Under the pieces are notes generated by a model. It searched no databases and was not told the DNA's origin. It saw only the letters and a program-made list of their open reading frames with translations. The position numbers and the translations under genes were made by a program. A stretch of DNA of 19,846 bases from GCA-2731375 sp046582635 (GTDB lineage: Bacteria > Pseudomonadota > Alphaproteobacteria > GCA-2731375), in NCBI GenBank assembly GCA_046582635.1, contig JAYGEA010000168.1, forward strand, positions 1 to 19,846, read 5' to 3'. The stretch's first letter is position 1, and the number at the start of each line of letters is the position of its first letter. Shown piece by piece: positions 11,951-19,237 of the stretch.

Positions 11951-13231
11951 ATGAGCACGGCAGAAAATATTCCAAGCGACCTACAGCAGCAAATGCTGGA
12001 GCTGGGCGCCGCCGCCCGCGCCGCCGCGACGATTTTGGCCAAGACCCCGACGGCGGCCAAGGACAAGGCCCTGCTGGCCGCCGCCGATGCCATGCGCGCG
12101 GACGCGGCCGCGATCCTGGAGGCCAACGCCGCCGATATGGCGGCCGCGGTTCAGCGGGATTTGAGCCAGGCCATGCTGGACCGGCTGTTGTTGACGCCGG
12201 AACGGCTCGAGGCAATGGCCACGGGGTTGGTGGATATCGCCGCCCTGGCTGACCCGGTCGGCGCCGTCATGGCCGAATGGGACCGGCCCAACGGCCTGCA
12301 TATTGCCCGCGTGCGGGTGCCCCTGGGGGTGATCGGCATCATCTATGAATCCCGGCCCAACGTCACCTCGGATGCGGGCGCCTTGTGCCTGAAGTCCGGC
12401 AATGCGGCTATTCTGCGCGGCGGCTCGGAAAGTTTTCATTCATCCCGCGCCATTCATGCCGTCTTGGCGGCCGGTCTGGCCGATGCCGGCCTGCCGGCGG
12501 GCGCCATCCAACTGCTGCCCACCCGCGACCGGGCGGCGGTGGGCATGATGCTGACCATGCCCCAATATATCGACATCATCGTCCCCCGTGGCGGCAAGGG
12601 CCTGATCGAACGGGTGCAAAACGAAAGCCGGGTGCCGGTGCTCGCCCACCTGGATGGCAACTGCCACGTCTATGTGGACGGTTCCGCCGATCTGGCGATG
12701 GCGCGGAGTATTAATCTGAATGCCAAGCTGCGCCGCACCGGGATCTGCGGTGCCTCCGAAACCCTGTTGGTGGATCGTCAATGTGCCGGCTCGCACCTTG
12801 CCGCCCTGGTCACCGATCTGCTGGAGGGGGGCTGTGAAGTGCGCGGCGACGGCGCGGCCATGGCCATCGATCAACGGGTGGTGGCCGCGACCGAGGCCGA
12901 TTGGGACACGGAATACCTCGACAGTATCATTGCGGTGAAAGTGGTCGACGGGGTTGGCGGCGCCATCAGCCATATTGACCATCACGGTTCCCACCATACC
13001 GACTGCATTGTCGCCGATGATGCGGCAACGGCGGCGCGCTTCCTCAACGAAGTGGACAGCGCCATTTTGCTGCACAACGCCTCGACCCAGTTCGCCGACG
13101 GCGGCGAATTCGGCATGGGGGCCGAGATCGGCATCTCCACCAGCCGCCTGCATGCCCGCGGTCCGGTCGGCGTGGAGCAATTGACGTCGTTCAAATATGT
13201 CGTCCATGGTCAGGGCCAGGTGCGGCCGTAG
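11951..13231 (+). CDS. proA: Glutamate-5-semialdehyde dehydrogenase (gamma-glutamyl phosphate reductase)
   Basis: 426 residues. It reduces gamma-glutamyl phosphate with NADPH, the second step of proline synthesis, in partnership with ProB. Family features are IYESRPNVTSDAGALCLKSGNA (residues about 132-153), the NAD(P)-binding IDIIVPRGGKGLIERV, and the catalytic Cys266 in LRRTGICGASE. The segment STSRLHARGPVGVEQLTSFKYV closes the protein as in all ProA enzymes. AAGGAA (11938-11943) stands 7 bases before the ATG. nadD begins 23 bases after the stop. Confidence 0.97.
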   Translation: MSTAENIPSDLQQQMLELGAAARAAATILAKTPTAAKDKALLAAADAMRADAAAILEANAADMAAAVQRDLSQAMLDRLLLTPERLEAMATGLVDIAALADPVGAVMAEWDRPNGLHIARVRVPLGVIGIIYESRPNVTSDAGALCLKSGNAAILRGGSESFHSSRAIHAVLAAGLADAGLPAGAIQLLPTRDRAAVGMMLTMPQYIDIIVPRGGKGLIERVQNESRVPVLAHLDGNCHVYVDGSADLAMARSINLNAKLRRTGICGASETLLVDRQCAGSHLAALVTDLLEGGCEVRGDGAAMAIDQRVVAATEADWDTEYLDSIIAVKVVDGVGGAISHIDHHGSHHTDCIVADDAATAARFLNEVDSAILLHNASTQFADGGEFGMGAEIGISTSRLHARGPVGVEQLTSFKYVVHGQGQVRP

Positions 13232-13242
13232 TGGTGAAGTAT

Positions 13243-13248
13243 TGAGGT
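13243..13248 (+). promoter_or_regulatory. Ribosome binding site supporting a TTG start for nadD
   Basis: TGAGGT lies 6 bases before TTG 13255. No ATG or GTG in frame lies between it and the conserved GGSFNPAHDGH motif, so TTG is the likely initiator. Confidence 0.65.
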
Positions 13249-13254
13249 ATCGGT

Positions 13255-13833
13255 TTGGCGCGTCTGAAAATCGGTCTGCTGGGGGGCTCGTTCAATCCAG
13301 CCCACGACGGCCATCGGCATATCTCGCTGCTGGCCCTCAAGCAACTGCGCCTGGATCAGGTCTGGTGGCTGGTCTCGCCGCAGAACCCGTTGAAGCCCCG
13401 GGCCGGCATGGCGCCCCTGGCGGCGCGTCTGGCCGGGGCCGGGGCGGTCGCCTCCCATCCGCGCATTCATGTCAGCGACCTGGAACGGCGCCTGGGCACG
13501 CAATATACGGTGGACACCATCGCGGCGATCCGCGAACGCTGGCCCGAACATGCCTTTGTCTGGCTCATGGGGGCGGACAATCTGGTGCAACTGCCGCGCT
13601 GGCGCCGTTGGCGGCAGATCATGGAAACCATGCCCATGGCCATTTTCAACCGCGATCGCGTGGGCTACCGGGCACTGGCGGGGGCGGCGGCCGCGCGCTA
13701 CGGCCGCAACCGGGTGCAACGGCCGGCGGTGTTGCCCCTGACGGCGGCGCCGGCGTGGTGTTTCTTGTTTTCACGCCTGCATACAGCGTCAAGCACGGCG
13801 ATCCGCGCAAACTCCAAAATAACATCAAATTGA
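13255..13833 (+). CDS. nadD: Nicotinate-nucleotide adenylyltransferase
   Basis: 192 residues, slightly short for the family. It adenylates nicotinate mononucleotide in NAD synthesis. The nucleotidyl-transferase signature is KIGLLGGSFNPAHDGHRHIS (5-24), with the ATP-contacting HDGH. It also has LVSPQNPLKP, FVWLMGADNLVQLPRWRRW, and the C-terminal ASSTAIR segment, equivalent to the ISSTxIR motif. Translation starts at TTG 13255 with TGAGGT 6 bases upstream. It follows proA by 23 bases. rsfS follows after a 134-bp gap that seems to hold a new promoter, so the operon may be split here. Confidence 0.93.
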   Translation: MARLKIGLLGGSFNPAHDGHRHISLLALKQLRLDQVWWLVSPQNPLKPRAGMAPLAARLAGAGAVASHPRIHVSDLERRLGTQYTVDTIAAIRERWPEHAFVWLMGADNLVQLPRWRRWRQIMETMPMAIFNRDRVGYRALAGAAAARYGRNRVQRPAVLPLTAAPAWCFLFSRLHTASSTAIRANSKITSN

Positions 13834-13834
13834 G

Positions 13835-13863
13835 ATGACTTTTCGGCAAAATGTTGCCATAAT
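13835..13863 (+). promoter_or_regulatory. Candidate promoter of rsfS-rlmH
   Basis: ATGACT (13835-13840; 4 of 6), 17-base spacer, CATAAT (13858-13863; 5 of 6). Within the spacer GGCAA-AATG-TTGCC forms a small dyad. The predicted start near 13870 leaves a leader of 50-100 bases, depending on the rsfS start. Confidence 0.45.
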
Positions 13864-13913
13864 AAACCATCAACCGTGAACAAAAGGGTCAATATGCAGA
13901 CCATTACAAATGT

Positions 13914-13919
13914 AAGGAG
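13914..13919 (+). promoter_or_regulatory. Strong Shine-Dalgarno sequence with no canonical start at the right distance
   Basis: AAGGAG is the best ribosome binding site in this gap. Nine bases later the rsfS frame reads ATA (13929); the first in-frame ATG is at 13968, 48 bases away. Either rsfS starts at AUA, or the site serves something else. Confidence 0.5.
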
Positions 13920-13967
13920 CTATTCGCTATAGCAAGCGCAAGCCAACAGCCAGCGACAGGCCAAGAA

Positions 13968-14303
13968 ATGCTGGCATTCGTGAATAGTTCTCTCGATGAC
14001 GACAAAGCGGAAGATCTGGTTGTCATCGACCTGCACGGTAAATCCTCCATTGCGGACTATCTGGTCATCGCCTCGGGCGGTTCGGACCGGCATGTGGGCG
14101 CCATGGCGGACCATTTGCTGCGCAAGGTCAGGGAGCTTGGCCTGGGCCGGTGCAAGGTCGAGGGCATGAACAAACGCGATTGGGTGCTGATCGACATGGG
14201 CGACATTATCGTGCACCTGTTTCGCCAGGAAGTTCGCGAGTTCTATAACCTGGAAAAAATGTGGTCCATCGAGATGGCGGAGCCCGAGCGCGCCGCCCTC
14301 TAG
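13968..14303 (+). CDS. rsfS: Ribosomal silencing factor RsfS
   Basis: 111 residues from ATG 13968. RsfS (Iojap) binds L14 on the 50S subunit and blocks joining with 30S when nutrients are scarce. The conserved core is SLDDDKAEDLVVIDLHGKSSIADYLVIASG, followed by RHVGAMADHLLRKVRE, then GMNKRDWVLIDMGDIIVHLF and REFYNLEKMW; it is complete. The frame remains open upstream, with the readable stretch ASASQQPATGQE before this ATG and a strong AAGGAG placed for an ATA at 13929. The true N-terminus may therefore be 13 residues longer. The ATG has only AGG (13958-13960) upstream. rlmH starts 4 bases after the stop. Confidence 0.9.
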   Translation: MLAFVNSSLDDDKAEDLVVIDLHGKSSIADYLVIASGGSDRHVGAMADHLLRKVRELGLGRCKVEGMNKRDWVLIDMGDIIVHLFRQEVREFYNLEKMWSIEMAEPERAAL

Positions 14304-14307
14304 ACCC

Positions 14308-14766
14308 ATGCGCATTACGATTTGCGCGGTCGCCAGGTCCAAAGGTGATCCGACGGCTGAAATCTGCGAAACCTACCGAAAACGGCTGCCGTGGGACGTG
14401 GATCTCCGTGAAGTCGAGGTGCGCAAGAAGCTCAGGGACGACAAACTGGCGGCGGCGGAAGCGGACTTGCTGCGCGGTGCCATGCCCGATGGCGCGACCA
14501 TGATTGCCCTGGACGGCGGGGGCAAAACCTTATCCAGCGCGGATTTCGCCAAGCGCCTGGGCCGGTGGCGGGACGACGGCATTGCCGATCTGGCATTTGT
14601 CATCGGCGGGGCGAATGGTTTGCATCGCCTGCTTGTCAATGAGGCCCATTTTACGCTGTCCCTCGGTGCCATGACCTGGCCCCATTTGCTGGCGCGCGCG
14701 ATGTTGATGGAGCAACTTTACCGTGCTCACGCCATATTAACGGGGCATCCATATCATCGGGCCTGA
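14308..14766 (+). CDS. rlmH: 23S rRNA (pseudouridine-1915-N3)-methyltransferase RlmH
   Basis: 152 residues, full length for this SPOUT methyltransferase (about 155). It methylates pseudouridine 1915 in helix 69 of 23S rRNA in assembled ribosomes. Visible features are MRITICAVARSKG at the N-terminus, LDGGGKTLSSADFAKRLGRW, the S-adenosylmethionine-binding knot elements AFVIGGANGL and LSLGAMTWPHLLARAMLMEQ, and the invariant C-terminus YRAHAILTGHPYHRA. It lies 4 bases behind rsfS and has no clear separate ribosome binding site, so it is probably translationally coupled. gpmI starts 79 bases later. Confidence 0.96.
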   Translation: MRITICAVARSKGDPTAEICETYRKRLPWDVDLREVEVRKKLRDDKLAAAEADLLRGAMPDGATMIALDGGGKTLSSADFAKRLGRWRDDGIADLAFVIGGANGLHRLLVNEAHFTLSLGAMTWPHLLARAMLMEQLYRAHAILTGHPYHRA

Positions 14767-14835
14767 CGATAGCGGTTGCATTCGGTACCTGCTGCGGCAT
14801 ATTGGTGTCGAATCAGTGACTAAACACTAGATTTT

Positions 14836-14839
14836 GAGG
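14836..14839 (+). promoter_or_regulatory. Ribosome binding site that decides a GTG start for gpmI
   Basis: GAGG, within TTGAGG, lies 6 bases before GTG 14846. The in-frame TTG at 14834 overlaps this site and is therefore unlikely to be the initiator. Confidence 0.65.
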
Positions 14840-14845
14840 CTTCGC

Positions 14846-16435
14846 GTGAAGAATATCCCGCGCCCTGTCGTGCGCCCGGTTGTACTTTGTATACTCGATG
14901 GTTGGGGACATCGCCCCGACCGCGCCGACAACGGCATCGCCCTGGCCAATACGCCGGTCTATGACCGCCTGTTGGCGAGCTGCGGCCATGCCTTGTTGCA
15001 AACTTCGGGCCTGGCCGTGGGCCTGCCCGATGGACAAATGGGTAATTCGGAAGTTGGCCATCAGAATATTGGCGCCGGCCGGGTGGTGATGCAGGATTTG
15101 CCGCGCATTGATGCCGCCGTGGCGAACGGCAGTTTGGCCGCGAACCCCCGCCTCGGACAATTCATCGAGACATTGCGGAACAGCGGCGGCGCCTGCCATC
15201 TGCTGGGCCTGCTATCGCCTGGCGGCGTGCATGCCCATTCCGATCATATCGTCGCCCTGGCCCGCATCATTGCTGGCGCGGGCATCCCCGTCTGGCTGCA
15301 TTGTTTCATGGACGGCCGGGACACCCCGCCCAATAGCGGCGCGGGCAATATGGCCGATGTCCTCACGGAAACCGCGGCGGACTATAACATTCGCGTCGCG
15401 ACCTTTTCGGGGCGGTACTACGCCATGGACCGGGATCAACGCTGGGAACGGGTCAGCCTGGCCTACGGGGCCATGGTCGAAGGCACGGGTGAAGACGCAG
15501 GTGGGGGGGACCCGGCGGAGGCCATTGGCCAGTCCTACGCAGGCGAAGTTGGCGACGAATTTATCCTGCCCACGGTAATGGCCGGGTACGATGGCATGGG
15601 CGACGGCGACGGCCTGTTGATGGCGAATTTCCGGGCCGATCGGGCGCGGGAAATTCTGGCCGCGCTGGTAGATCCCGATTTCGACGGCTTTGCCCGGGTT
15701 CGGGTGGTCGCCTTCGCCGACCGTCTGGGCATGACCCGTTATTCCAATCACCTGGATGCCATGTTGGGAACCTTGTTTCAAACCGACCGCCCGCGCCATA
15801 CCCTGGGCGAAGTGGTGTCGTCCGCCGGACTGCGGCAATTGCGCATCGCCGAGACCGAAAAATACGCCCATATCACATTTTTCCTGAACGGCGGGGAGGA
15901 AGCGGTGTTCGAGGGCGAGGACCGCATTCTGGTGCCTTCGCCGAAAGTTGCAACCTATGACCTGGCACCGGAGATGTCGGCGCGGGAGGTCACGGACAGG
16001 TTGGCCGCGGCGATCAGGGACGATGTTTACGACCTGATCGTGGTCAACTACGCCAATCCGGATATGGTTGGCCACACGGGTAATTTGGCGGCGGCGATCA
16101 AGGCGGTCGAGATGATCGACAAATGCCTGGACCGCCTGATTGATGCCCTGGACGCGGTCGGCGGCGCGATGCTCATCACTGCCGACCACGGCAATATCGA
16201 AATGATGCGCGATCCCGAAACCGACGGCCGGCATACCCAGCATACCAACGGCCCGGTACCGGTCCTGCTGGTCAACCGACAGACCGGCCAGCAGTCCGGC
16301 CAGGTGGCGCTGCGCGATGGCAGTTTGTCTGACCTGGCACCCACGGTGCTGGCCCTGATGGGCTTGGCCCAACCGGACCTGATGACGGGCGGATCGCTCC
16401 TCGCACCCTTCGGCCAAATGGCCCGGCAAGGTTAA
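14846..16435 (+). CDS. gpmI: 2,3-bisphosphoglycerate-independent phosphoglycerate mutase
   Basis: 529 residues from GTG 14846. It interconverts 3- and 2-phosphoglycerate in glycolysis with two Mn ions. Metal and catalytic motifs of the alkaline-phosphatase superfamily are present: LCILDGWGHR with Asp18, QMGNSEVGHQNIGAGR with the phosphorylated Ser68, GLLSPGGVHAHSDHI, CFMDGRDTPPNS, SGRYYAMDRDQRWER, NFRADRAREI, NYANPDMVGHTGN and ITADHGNIEMM. The envelope gene envC begins 3 bases after the stop, the same gpmI-envC neighbourhood seen in many proteobacteria. The spacer before it (14767-14845) shows no clear promoter. Confidence 0.97.
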   Translation: MKNIPRPVVRPVVLCILDGWGHRPDRADNGIALANTPVYDRLLASCGHALLQTSGLAVGLPDGQMGNSEVGHQNIGAGRVVMQDLPRIDAAVANGSLAANPRLGQFIETLRNSGGACHLLGLLSPGGVHAHSDHIVALARIIAGAGIPVWLHCFMDGRDTPPNSGAGNMADVLTETAADYNIRVATFSGRYYAMDRDQRWERVSLAYGAMVEGTGEDAGGGDPAEAIGQSYAGEVGDEFILPTVMAGYDGMGDGDGLLMANFRADRAREILAALVDPDFDGFARVRVVAFADRLGMTRYSNHLDAMLGTLFQTDRPRHTLGEVVSSAGLRQLRIAETEKYAHITFFLNGGEEAVFEGEDRILVPSPKVATYDLAPEMSAREVTDRLAAAIRDDVYDLIVVNYANPDMVGHTGNLAAAIKAVEMIDKCLDRLIDALDAVGGAMLITADHGNIEMMRDPETDGRHTQHTNGPVPVLLVNRQTGQQSGQVALRDGSLSDLAPTVLALMGLAQPDLMTGGSLLAPFGQMARQG

Positions 16436-16437
16436 GC

Positions 16438-17868
16438 ATGGCTAAATTCCGCACCCATCATGTCCTCCTTTGCCTGCTTTGCCCCGGCCTGGTGGCTGTT
16501 GCCGGCATTGGGACGGCGGTTGCGGCGGGCACCCGTGTCGATGTGCAAAAGGTTATGCAGCGGACCCAAACCTCAATACGCGAGGGCCGGGCGCTGCAAA
16601 AATCGTTAACCCGGCAGGCAGGCGCCGTTGCCGCGCAGATTGACGCCCTGCGCCTCGCCGCCGCCCATGCCGCACAACAGGCACAGGCGGGGGAAGCGGC
16701 GTTAAGCGCCATCGAGGTACGATTGACGCGGCTGCAAGACCAGGACCGCGAGCATCGCCGCCGCTTGAGCCAGATGCGCCAGAGCATGGCCCGCTCCATC
16801 ACCGCCCTGACCCGGGTGGAGCGGCAACCCGCCGTGGCCTTGCTGGCGGCACCGGGCACCATGTTGGATACCGTACGCGGCGGCCGCTTGCTGGCGTCTG
16901 CCTTGCCCGCCCTGCATCGGGACGCGGCGCGGATCGGCGTTGCCTTGAGCACAGCGGATGATGTGCGCCGGCGCTTGGGCGTGGAGGGGCAACGACAACG
17001 GGCGGCCGCGCGGTCCCTGTCCAGCCAGCGCCAGTCCCTGGAAGAATTATTGGCGCGCCGGGCCAAGGCCGAACAACGCTTGCGCCAGGCGGGCGCCCGG
17101 GAAGGCCAACGGCTGGCCTTGCTGGCGTCAAAGGCACGGGACCTGCATGGTTTGATGCAGCGCCTTGACGGCGATGCCCGCCGCAAGGAACGCTTGGGCC
17201 AGCAGCGCCGACTGGACAGCGAAAGGCGGCGCGCCGTCGGCCTGGAGCGTGAACTCAAGGTGGAACGGGACCGTCGCATTGCCGCCGAGGCCGCCGCCGA
17301 TGAAGCCGCCGATGAAGCCGAGCGCCGGGCGGCGCTGCGGCGCAACAAATTGGCGGCCGAAATGGCCCGCACACTCAATCCGCCGCAAGCATCGGGTGGC
17401 CGCGAAATTACCGCCGGGAAACCCCGGCAACTGGCCATGGCGCCAGCGATCGGTGGCGGCAGTGCGTTTTCAAAACTGCGCGGCCGCCTCCGGATGCCGG
17501 TGCGGGGCACCAGGGTGGGCCGTTATGGCGAGAGTACGGGCCTCGGCCCCCGGGCCCAGGGCATCACCCTGCGCACGCGGCCCCGGGCGCAGGTGGTCGC
17601 GCCCCATGCGGGCAGGGTCGTGTTCGCCGGCCCGTTTCGGGATTACGGCTTGATCTTGATCATCTCTCATGGCGAGGGCTACCATAGCCTGCTGGCGGGT
17701 CTGTCGAAGTTGCAGACAGTGGTCGGTCAATCGGTGCTGACCGGCGAGCCGGTGGGTGTTATGGGCGGGGATGGAAAACGATCTCTTTATGTAGAATTAC
17801 GGCGCAAGGGGACGGCGATCAATCCGACTCCCTGGTGGTCAAGCAGCCGCGAAAGGGCGAGTGGATGA
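16438..17868 (+). CDS. envC: EnvC-like murein hydrolase activator (degenerate LytM/M23 domain)
   Basis: 476 residues. EnvC proteins act in the periplasm, switching on cell-wall amidases at the division site. A signal peptide covers about 1-30 (hydrophobic VLLCLLCPGLVAVAGIGTAVAA). A long coiled coil spans about 35-300, rich in Ala, Arg, Gln and Glu. After a linker the LytM domain occupies about 345-470 (LRMPVRGTRVGRYG, VVAPHAGRVVFAGPFRDYGLILIISHGEGY). The zinc ligands of active M23 peptidases are lost: the HxxxD position reads GITLR and the HxH position reads SLYVELR. This fits a non-catalytic activator. ATG 16438 follows the gpmI stop by 2 bases. Its stop overlaps the ctp start (ATGA), indicating coupled translation. 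Confidence 0.92.
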   Translation: MAKFRTHHVLLCLLCPGLVAVAGIGTAVAAGTRVDVQKVMQRTQTSIREGRALQKSLTRQAGAVAAQIDALRLAAAHAAQQAQAGEAALSAIEVRLTRLQDQDREHRRRLSQMRQSMARSITALTRVERQPAVALLAAPGTMLDTVRGGRLLASALPALHRDAARIGVALSTADDVRRRLGVEGQRQRAAARSLSSQRQSLEELLARRAKAEQRLRQAGAREGQRLALLASKARDLHGLMQRLDGDARRKERLGQQRRLDSERRRAVGLERELKVERDRRIAAEAAADEAADEAERRAALRRNKLAAEMARTLNPPQASGGREITAGKPRQLAMAPAIGGGSAFSKLRGRLRMPVRGTRVGRYGESTGLGPRAQGITLRTRPRAQVVAPHAGRVVFAGPFRDYGLILIISHGEGYHSLLAGLSKLQTVVGQSVLTGEPVGVMGGDGKRSLYVELRRKGTAINPTPWWSSSRERASG

Positions 17869-19211
17869 TGAAAAAATTGTTCGGAAGACGGTTCGGCATG
17901 CCCTGTGCCATTGGTAGGTCTATTGGCATGGCCAGGGGCTGGGGATGTCTCCTCACGGCATGTCTCGTCGCGGCATTTCTCTTGGCCCTGGCAGTCCCGG
18001 TGCAAGCCAAGGAAGATGGCATATACAGCCAATTGAACCTGTTCGGCGATGTGTTGGAGCGTATTCGGGCCGACTATGTGGAAGAGGTCGAGGATTCCGA
18101 ATTGATCGAGGCGGCCATTACCGGCATGCTGCGATCCCTGGATCCCCATTCCTCCTACATGTCGCCGAAGGCCTACCGCAACATGCGGGAACAAATCAAA
18201 GGCGAGTTCGGCGGCTTGGGCATCGAAGTGACCATGGAAAACGGCGTCATCAAGGTGGTTTCGCCGATTGATGAGACGCCGGCCGCCCGCGCCGGGATGA
18301 AGGCGGGAGATTATATCACCCATCTTGACGGTACCCCGGTCATGGGTATGACCCTGGCCGAGGCGGTCAAGAAAATGCGCGGCCCCATCAAATCGGAGAT
18401 TGTGTTGACCGTGGCCCGCAAGGGCGTGGAGAAGCCGTTCAAGGTCAAGATCATCCGCGACGTGATCAAGGTGCAGTCGGTCCGCTCCCGTCTGGAAGGC
18501 GATGTGGTCTACGTCCGCATCACCTCCTTTACCGAGCAGACCAACTCGGGCCTGGAACGGGCCATGGCCAAGCACAAGGGAGAATTGGGCAACCGTTTCA
18601 TGGGCGTGGTGCTGGATCTGCGCAATAATCCGGGCGGTGCCCTGGATCAGGCCATCGCCGTGTCGGACGCCTTTCTGGATCAAGGGGAGATCGTCTCCAC
18701 CCGGGGCCGCCGGGCGGAGGAGACCCACCGCTATAGCGCCAAGGCGGGCGATTTGGCGGACGGTCTGCCGGTGGTGGTGTTGATCAACGGCGGTTCGGCC
18801 TCGGCCTCGGAAATCGTTGCCGGCGCCTTGCAGGACCATCAACGGGCCTTGATCATCGGCACCAAATCTTTTGGCAAGGGCTCGGTGCAAAGCATCGTGC
18901 CGCTGCAGGGCCACGGCGCCATCCGCCTGACCACGGCGCGCTATTACACCCCGTCGGGCACCTCCATCCAGGCCAAGGGCATCAACCCCGACGTCATGGT
19001 GGAACAGGTGCGGGTGGAAAAGGCCAATAACGGCCGGCGCCGCAGCGAGGCCGATTTGCCGAAGCATCTGAAGGCGGAGAAAAAGGAGGAAGAAAAACCC
19101 AAGGCGAACGGCAATGGAGAGCCGACCAAGCGGCCACGGGATTTCCAATTGACCTATGCCCTGGACCTGCTGCGCGGCATGGCCTTGTTGCAGCGGCGTG
19201 GCGCTGAGTAG
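17865..19211 (+). CDS. ctpA: Carboxy-terminal processing protease (S41 family) with PDZ domain
   Basis: 448 residues from ATG 17865, with AAGGG (17853-17857) 7 bases upstream; a GTG at 17835 is less likely. It is a periplasmic serine protease that trims or degrades proteins from the C-terminus. The signal or anchor segment is CLLTACLVAAFLLALAVPVQA (about 29-49). The PDZ domain lies around 100-185 (GGLGIEVTMENGVIKVVSPI, GDYITHLDGTPV). The S41 core has LDLRNNPGG, GGSASASEIVAGALQD and TKSFGKGSVQ. By the known 25-residue spacing of Prc, Ser313 and Lys338 are the dyad, and Gln342 stands where Prc has its third residue. The lysine- and glutamate-rich tail is hydrophilic. Position between envC and a deacetylase suggests an envelope-maturation role; possible targets include murein hydrolases. 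Confidence 0.94.
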   Translation: MMKKLFGRRFGMPCAIGRSIGMARGWGCLLTACLVAAFLLALAVPVQAKEDGIYSQLNLFGDVLERIRADYVEEVEDSELIEAAITGMLRSLDPHSSYMSPKAYRNMREQIKGEFGGLGIEVTMENGVIKVVSPIDETPAARAGMKAGDYITHLDGTPVMGMTLAEAVKKMRGPIKSEIVLTVARKGVEKPFKVKIIRDVIKVQSVRSRLEGDVVYVRITSFTEQTNSGLERAMAKHKGELGNRFMGVVLDLRNNPGGALDQAIAVSDAFLDQGEIVSTRGRRAEETHRYSAKAGDLADGLPVVVLINGGSASASEIVAGALQDHQRALIIGTKSFGKGSVQSIVPLQGHGAIRLTTARYYTPSGTSIQAKGINPDVMVEQVRVEKANNGRRRSEADLPKHLKAEKKEEEKPKANGNGEPTKRPRDFQLTYALDLLRGMALLQRRGAE

Positions 19212-19237
19212 CCAGCGGCGGCCGGGATTACTTTAGC

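Noticed and set aside
15212..16429. Minus-strand ORF of 405 codons opposite gpmI
   Set aside because: gpmI carries all catalytic motifs; the antisense frame is a composition shadow.
16458..17510. Minus-strand Arg/Ser/Ala-rich ORF of 350 codons opposite envC
   Set aside because: Mirrors the Ala/Arg/Glu coiled-coil codons of envC; no independent start signal.
17787..19148. Minus-strand ORF of 453 codons opposite the ctp gene
   Set aside because: Antisense to a protease with an intact Ser-Lys dyad; no conserved features.
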